64,000 bases of DNA from G963663315 sp965208975 (lineage in GTDB: Bacteria > Pseudomonadota > Gammaproteobacteria > Arenicellales > Poriferihabitantaceae), in NCBI GenBank assembly GCA_965208975.1, contig CBDBQH010000001.1:496001-560000 (forward strand), written 5' to 3'. A model generated the notes under the pieces. It was not told where the DNA came from and made no database searches. It worked only from the letters and a program-made list of their open reading frames with translations. Below, one piece after another: positions 59,997 through 64,000 of this stretch (position 1 is the first letter of the stretch; each line of letters begins with the position of its first letter). A program made the position numbers and the translations under genes.

Positions 59997-61388
59997 GTGG
60001 CCTCGATAGCGGTGAGCCTGCCTGTGCCGGCTTCCGGTTCTTCGAGACGGGTTGCGCTTCCCACTCTGGGATGCAAGGTCAATACGTTCGAGACCGAAGT
60101 CATCGCGCAAAAACTGGCCGCAAATGCCTGGAGCAGGGTAGGCCCGCGGGAGTGCGCCGATCTGTATATTATCAATACCTGTACGGTTACGGCGGAAGCG
60201 GACCGTCAGGCGCGTCAGCTGGTGCGTCGCGCCATTCGGCAGAATCGGGATGCTCGCGTGGTGGTGACTGGCTGTTATGCCGAAATGAACCCTGAAGCCT
60301 GCGCTCGTATTCCCGGCGTTGATCTGGTGGTCGGAAACAGTCAGAAACTGGATATACCCGACCTGCTTGACGCATTGTACCGCGGGGCGCTGCCGCCGGT
60401 GATGCTGCGGGATATTGACCGGGAAATCAGCCTGCCGGACGGACTTTTGCAAGGATATGAAGGGCGGACGCGGGCGTTTGTACAAATCCAGCAAGGCTGC
60501 GACCAGGGCTGTACATTTTGTGTCATCCATACAGCGCGCGGGCCGAATCGTTCTTTTCCAGCCGCAATGATCCGTCGTCAATGCGAAAGACTGATCATGA
60601 ATGGTTATTGTGAGCTGGTGCTTTGCGGGGTGGACGCCGGTTCTTACGGAACGGACCTGGATGATCCGGATTGCAGTCTGACCTCATTGTTACGGACACT
60701 GAGCCGCCTTGAGGGAGATTACCGTATCCGGTTGAGCTCCATTGATCCGGCGCATATTACGGATGAACTGATCGAATTGATGGGCGCCAGTGAGAGACTC
60801 TGCCCGCAGTTGCACTTGTCATTGCAAAGCGCCAATACCCTGATTCTGAAACGTATGAAAAGACGGGCTACCCGCGAGGTGATTCATGAGCGCGTCTCCC
60901 GCTTGCGGCTGGCTGTGCCCGAGCTGGTTCTGAGCGCCGATATACTGGTCGGGTTTCCGACCGAGTCGGATCAACAATTTAAAGATACATTGATCGCTAT
61001 TGAGGAACTTCAGATTGCCTGGCCTCATGTGTTCTCCTATTCTCCCCGTCCGCGAACTCCGGCGGCGAGAATTCCCGGGCAGACACCCAAAGCCGTCAGC
61101 AGGGAAAGAGCCCGTCAGGCGCGTGAAACCGGAAAGCGGGTCTGGATGCAAGTAGCGCTTGGTCAGGTGGGTCGGCGGCATCGGGTCCTGGTGGAATCTT
61201 CCGGCCATGCCGGAAATTCGGAACCGGAAGGCGCCAGAGTCAAGCGGGTGATCGGCCGGGCCGGTAATTATTATCCAGTAGAATTCGAGGCGGACATTTC
61301 CGCCCCTTTGACCTGGGCGGACGTGCGAATCACAGGAGTTTCCAAAGATAGACTGAGTGGCGAGCAACTGGTGTATTGTGGGGAGTAA
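59997..61388 (+). CDS. mtaB: tRNA t6A37 methylthiotransferase MtaB
   Basis: A 463-residue radical-SAM methylthiotransferase that adds a methylthio group to t6A37 of tRNAs. The N-terminal UPF0004 domain has three cluster cysteines (TLGCKVNTFETE, INTCTVT, VVTGCYAE). The radical-SAM motif is GCDQGCTFCVIHTARGPNRS (C-x3-C-x2-C), and a C-terminal TRAM domain follows. The start is GTG 59997, nine bases after iscA. Assigned to MtaB rather than MiaB or RimO from the GCDQGCTFC context. Confidence 0.9.
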   Translation: MASIAVSLPVPASGSSRRVALPTLGCKVNTFETEVIAQKLAANAWSRVGPRECADLYIINTCTVTAEADRQARQLVRRAIRQNRDARVVVTGCYAEMNPEACARIPGVDLVVGNSQKLDIPDLLDALYRGALPPVMLRDIDREISLPDGLLQGYEGRTRAFVQIQQGCDQGCTFCVIHTARGPNRSFPAAMIRRQCERLIMNGYCELVLCGVDAGSYGTDLDDPDCSLTSLLRTLSRLEGDYRIRLSSIDPAHITDELIELMGASERLCPQLHLSLQSANTLILKRMKRRATREVIHERVSRLRLAVPELVLSADILVGFPTESDQQFKDTLIAIEELQIAWPHVFSYSPRPRTPAARIPGQTPKAVSRERARQARETGKRVWMQVALGQVGRRHRVLVESSGHAGNSEPEGARVKRVIGRAGNYYPVEFEADISAPLTWADVRITGVSKDRLSGEQLVYCGE

Positions 61389-61494
61389 TTTCTGTAAAAT
61401 GCACGGGGCGTCACCTGCGCGTGAGTCGTCACCCGCGGCAGTGGTCGTGAAGTGATCGCACTAGAGAGTATTGTTATTTATATTGGAGTCAACC

Positions 61495-61926
61495 ATGACT
61501 ATTGAACGTACATTTTCCATTATCAAGCCGGATGCGGTTGCCAGCCATCATATAGGAAGTATCTGCCAACGTCTGGAGCAGGCCGGTCTGGCCATTGTCG
61601 CTTCGCGGATGGTGCATCTGAGCCAGACCCAGGCGGAACAGTTTTACGCGGTCCATTCGGCGCGGCCTTTTTATCATGATCTGGTGCGGTTCATGACTTC
61701 GGGGCCGGTGGTTGTGCAGGTTCTGGAAGGAGAGAACGCGATCACGAAAAATCGGGAGGTCATGGGGGCGACTAATCCGGTAGATGCCAGTGCGGGCACG
61801 ATCCGGGCTGATTTCGCGACCAATGTGGAGGAAAACGCGGTACACGGTTCGGACTCGCCGGAAACGGCAGCCGTGGAGATTGCGTTCTTTTTTGATGAGG
61901 CGGATATTTGTCCGCGCACTCGCTAA
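61495..61926 (+). CDS. ndk: Nucleoside diphosphate kinase
   Basis: A 143-residue enzyme that balances nucleoside triphosphates by a phosphohistidine mechanism. TFSIIKPDAV, the Arg-rich ASAGTIRADFATNVEENAVH and the catalytic His in VHGSDSPE are present. ATG 61495 lies after TTGGAG. It heads the conserved order ndk-rlmN-rodZ; the intervening pilF often found in relatives is absent. Confidence 0.96.
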   Translation: MTIERTFSIIKPDAVASHHIGSICQRLEQAGLAIVASRMVHLSQTQAEQFYAVHSARPFYHDLVRFMTSGPVVVQVLEGENAITKNREVMGATNPVDASAGTIRADFATNVEENAVHGSDSPETAAVEIAFFFDEADICPRTR

Positions 61927-61963
61927 CCCGTTACCGGATGAACAGGCTTTCGGGGTTGCGGCA

Positions 61964-63085
61964 ATGAACCTGTTATCGCTTGATCGGCTGGCGATGGAGC
62001 AGTTTTTCCTGGGTATCGGGGAAAAGCCGTTTCGCGCTAAACAGCTATTGCAATGGATTTATCAACGCGGCGTGATGAGTTATGCTGACATGACCGATTT
62101 GAGCAAACCCCTGAGAGAGCGGTTGCGCCAGATCACTCATATCGACCTGCCGGAACTGGTGACTCATTCCCACTCTCATGACGGTACTGTCAAATTCCTG
62201 CTGAAACTGAAGGATGGCAACTGTATAGAAACCGTTTATATTCCAGAAGCTCGGCGCGGCACATTGTGTGTATCGTCCCAGGTCGGATGTAGCTTGAATT
62301 GTACGTTTTGCGCCACCGCCCGACAGGGATTCAACCGTAATCTGGGGGTAGATGAGATCATCGCCCAGGTCTGGGTCGCCAATCATTTTCTTGAGGACGT
62401 GGCGCAGAACCGGACTTTGGCTTTTGCCAGGGACGTTGACGATAAACGTCGCCCGGTGACCAATGTGGTGATGATGGGCATGGGCGAACCGCTGCTTAAT
62501 TTTGAACCTGTTGTTTCCGCGATGCGGCTGATGATGGACGATTTTTCTTATGGCCTGTCGCGGCGCAGAGTGACGCTCAGTACGGCTGGCATGGCGCCGA
62601 TGATCGATCGATTGCGAGGCGTATGTCCGGTCAGTCTGGCGGTTTCACTGCACGCCCCGGATGACGGACTTCGTGATAAACTGGTGCCCTTGAACAAGAA
62701 ATATCCGATTCGGGAATTGCTCGAGTGTTGCCGACGATATGCCGATGACGGGGACTCCCGGCGCGTTACCTTTGAATATGTCATGCTAAAAGGAGTGAAT
62801 GACAGCCTGGCTCAGGCCAGGGCGCTGGCCGAAATCCTGCGATCAGTTCCGTCGAAGGTAAATCTGATTCCGTTCAATCCGTTTCCGGGTTCTCAATTTG
62901 AGCGGTCTGAGCGGGCGACTGTGGACGCTTTTCAGGATGTACTACAGCAAAGAGGGCTGTTTTCCGTGACCCGAAAAACCCGTGGAGACGATATTGAAGC
63001 AGCCTGCGGGCAGTTGGCGGGGGATTTTGTCGACCGCACCAGACGTTCGAATAGGATGGCGCGACAAGAGGTTGCTTTCGTATGA
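61964..63085 (+). CDS. rlmN: 23S rRNA/tRNA adenine C2-methyltransferase RlmN
   Basis: A 373-residue radical-SAM methylase of A2503 in 23S rRNA and A37 in tRNAs. The cluster motif CSLNCTFCATARQGFNRNL (C-x3-C-x2-C) is preceded by the methyl-carrying region CVSSQVGC, and the second catalytic Cys is in DIEAACGQLAG. ATG 61964 follows GGGG; longer starts run back into ndk. The sequence NRTLAFARDVDDKRRPV is a small insert compared with E. coli. Confidence 0.95.
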   Translation: MNLLSLDRLAMEQFFLGIGEKPFRAKQLLQWIYQRGVMSYADMTDLSKPLRERLRQITHIDLPELVTHSHSHDGTVKFLLKLKDGNCIETVYIPEARRGTLCVSSQVGCSLNCTFCATARQGFNRNLGVDEIIAQVWVANHFLEDVAQNRTLAFARDVDDKRRPVTNVVMMGMGEPLLNFEPVVSAMRLMMDDFSYGLSRRRVTLSTAGMAPMIDRLRGVCPVSLAVSLHAPDDGLRDKLVPLNKKYPIRELLECCRRYADDGDSRRVTFEYVMLKGVNDSLAQARALAEILRSVPSKVNLIPFNPFPGSQFERSERATVDAFQDVLQQRGLFSVTRKTRGDDIEAACGQLAGDFVDRTRRSNRMARQEVAFV

Positions 63086-63121
63086 AACCTGTATCGAACA
63101 AACCATTCCGGTGAGCTGCCG

Positions 63122-64000
63122 ATGACATCAGAAGAGCCGGGTTTCACCGACAGCCCAAGTCCCGGTGAGCGACTGAGGGAGAGACGCGCTGAGCTCGGGA
63201 TCAGTCTGGAGAGCGTCTCCAACGCCCTGCTGATCCCGGTTGGCAGTCTGAAGGCGCTGGAGGACAATCGTTACGAAGAGCTTCCCGGTCTGACCTACAT
63301 CATCGGCTACTGGAGGAGTTACGCCAATATTCTGGATATCGATATTTCTGATGAAATCAGGATTCATAAGGACAGGCTGCAATCATCTGACACGCTGGCC
63401 GCTTATCATCTCGGCCAACAGACCGATGTGCAGCACAGGAAATCCAGAAAAGTCCCGGTTATTTTGTTTGTTCTGTTGTTCACCGGATTTCTCGGAGGAT
63501 TATGGTATTGGCAAAAACCGATGGATACCCGGAGCGTGTCATTAAACGAAAGCAATCTGTTGGATGACGCCGCAACGCCTGTCGTGACGACCAGTCCGGT
63601 TCTACTCCTGCCGAAATCCGGAGAATCTGAACAATCTGCCCGGCCAGCAGGGATCAGGGAGCCAGCCGCGCCAGAATCTGAACCCGCACCCATGCCTGAA
63701 CCTGAAGCCGAAGTTTCAGAGGAGCCGGAACCCGCACCCACACCTGAACCTGAACCGATACCGATACCTGTACCTGAACCTGAACCCATATCCGAACCCA
63801 TATCCATATCCACACCCATATCTGAACCTGTACCTGAAGCCGTACTTGAACCTGCACTCGCCCCCGATGTCCCGGAGGATTCGCAGCCGGTAGAGTCGCA
63901 AGCCGCGGAAGCCGGACAGACTGAGCGGCCGGTACAGGAGCGGGAGAGCCATACAATTACGGGTTTGCAAGAGTCTGAACCGGGTTTTGATCAAGGAAAT
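63122..64000 (+). CDS. rodZ: Cytoskeleton protein RodZ (partial, runs off the window)
   Basis: ATG 63122 opens a frame with no stop before the window end (293 codons). Residues about 14-75 are the helix-turn-helix that binds MreB: GERLRERRAELGISLESVSN, LPGLTYIIGYWRSYANIL. A membrane helix (about residues 116-134) follows, and then a Pro/Glu-rich periplasmic stretch with repeated PEPEP-type units (about residues 178-245). RodZ links MreB to the elongation machinery that shapes rod cells. The order rlmN-rodZ is common in gammaproteobacteria. The beta domain at the C-terminus is outside the window. Confidence 0.88.
   Translation, partial: MTSEEPGFTDSPSPGERLRERRAELGISLESVSNALLIPVGSLKALEDNRYEELPGLTYIIGYWRSYANILDIDISDEIRIHKDRLQSSDTLAAYHLGQQTDVQHRKSRKVPVILFVLLFTGFLGGLWYWQKPMDTRSVSLNESNLLDDAATPVVTTSPVLLLPKSGESEQSARPAGIREPAAPESEPAPMPEPEAEVSEEPEPAPTPEPEPIPIPVPEPEPISEPISISTPISEPVPEAVLEPALAPDVPEDSQPVESQAAEAGQTERPVQERESHTITGLQESEPGFDQGN

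Overview
The window reads as chromosome of an aerobic, ubiquinone-using gammaproteobacterium. Evidence for this is the gene sets ndk-rlmN-rodZ, ffs-dnaX, mtaD-ubiG-HAD phosphatase, and gltX close to tRNA-Ala and tRNA-Glu, together with a complete System I cytochrome c maturation set. Core genes are moderately GC-rich. AT-richer accessory islands, insertion sequences, REP-like and MITE-like repeats, broken genes and toxin-antitoxin pairs lie between them. Abundant genes for ureides, oxidised purine, choline/betaine and methylated-amine nitrogen would fit a marine or host-associated life, but that is inference.

Layout. 1-3.4 kb: end of an unknown gene, an AEC transporter and a ureide operon (fused allantoinase/OHCU decarboxylase, then ureidoglycine aminohydrolase). 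3.4-14 kb: accessory island with an AAA-ATPase/nuclease-like gene, two toxin-antitoxin modules (TacA/TacT-like and Phd/YoeB-like), an AlaX remnant cut by a broken IS4-type element, a secreted MORN-type protein with an unusual leader, an XRE regulator, an rve transposase, a DUF3800 gene, and a duplicated XRE/peroxiredoxin segment. 14-21.7 kb: SDR, Gfo/Idh/MocA oxidoreductase, 8-oxoguanine deaminase-like enzyme, tRNA-Glu, tRNA-Ala, a 12-bp tandem repeat, an alanine/glycine symporter, gltX and dapD. 21.8-31.7 kb: ccm genes on the minus strand in ancestral order A-B-[insert]-C-D-E-F-G-H-I. A 3.2-kb insert (ATPase fragment, 85-bp repeat array, second leader-bearing secreted protein, G17 tract, DUF6516/HTH pair) separates ccmAB from ccmC. 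31.8-39 kb: panC, HAD phosphatase (MupP type), ubiG, mtaD, alpha/beta hydrolase, metY-like gene and an M24-fold protein without obvious metal ligands.

39-43.7 kb: truncated restriction endonuclease plus intact adenine methyltransferase, two lipoproteins, dnaX and the 4.5S SRP RNA. 43.8-49 kb: a glxB-glxC-glxD-glnT (mgsABC/gmaS-like) operon and an Asp/Glu-racemase-type enzyme. 49-51.4 kb: an AAA ATPase coupled to a DUF4276 TOPRIM-like protein (candidate two-gene defence system) and a small Gly-rich secreted protein. 51.5-58.8 kb: glycosyltransferases, a DUF547 protein, a choline-dehydrogenase-type GMC oxidoreductase, a PhnD-like binding protein and an MttB-superfamily methyltransferase. 58.9-64 kb: HAD phosphatase of the pseudouridine-phosphatase type, iscA-like gene, mtaB, ndk, rlmN and the start of rodZ, which runs off the window.

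The catabolic genes share one theme, freeing nitrogen and one-carbon units from allantoin/ureidoglycine, 8-oxoguanine, choline/betaine and possibly methylamine. The strongest leads for new biology are the AAA/DUF4276 pair, the DUF6516/HTH pair with its frameshift, the two unrelated secreted proteins sharing one atypical leader, and the repeat-driven break-up of the ccm operon. All functions are assigned by reading the sequence; no database search was run.
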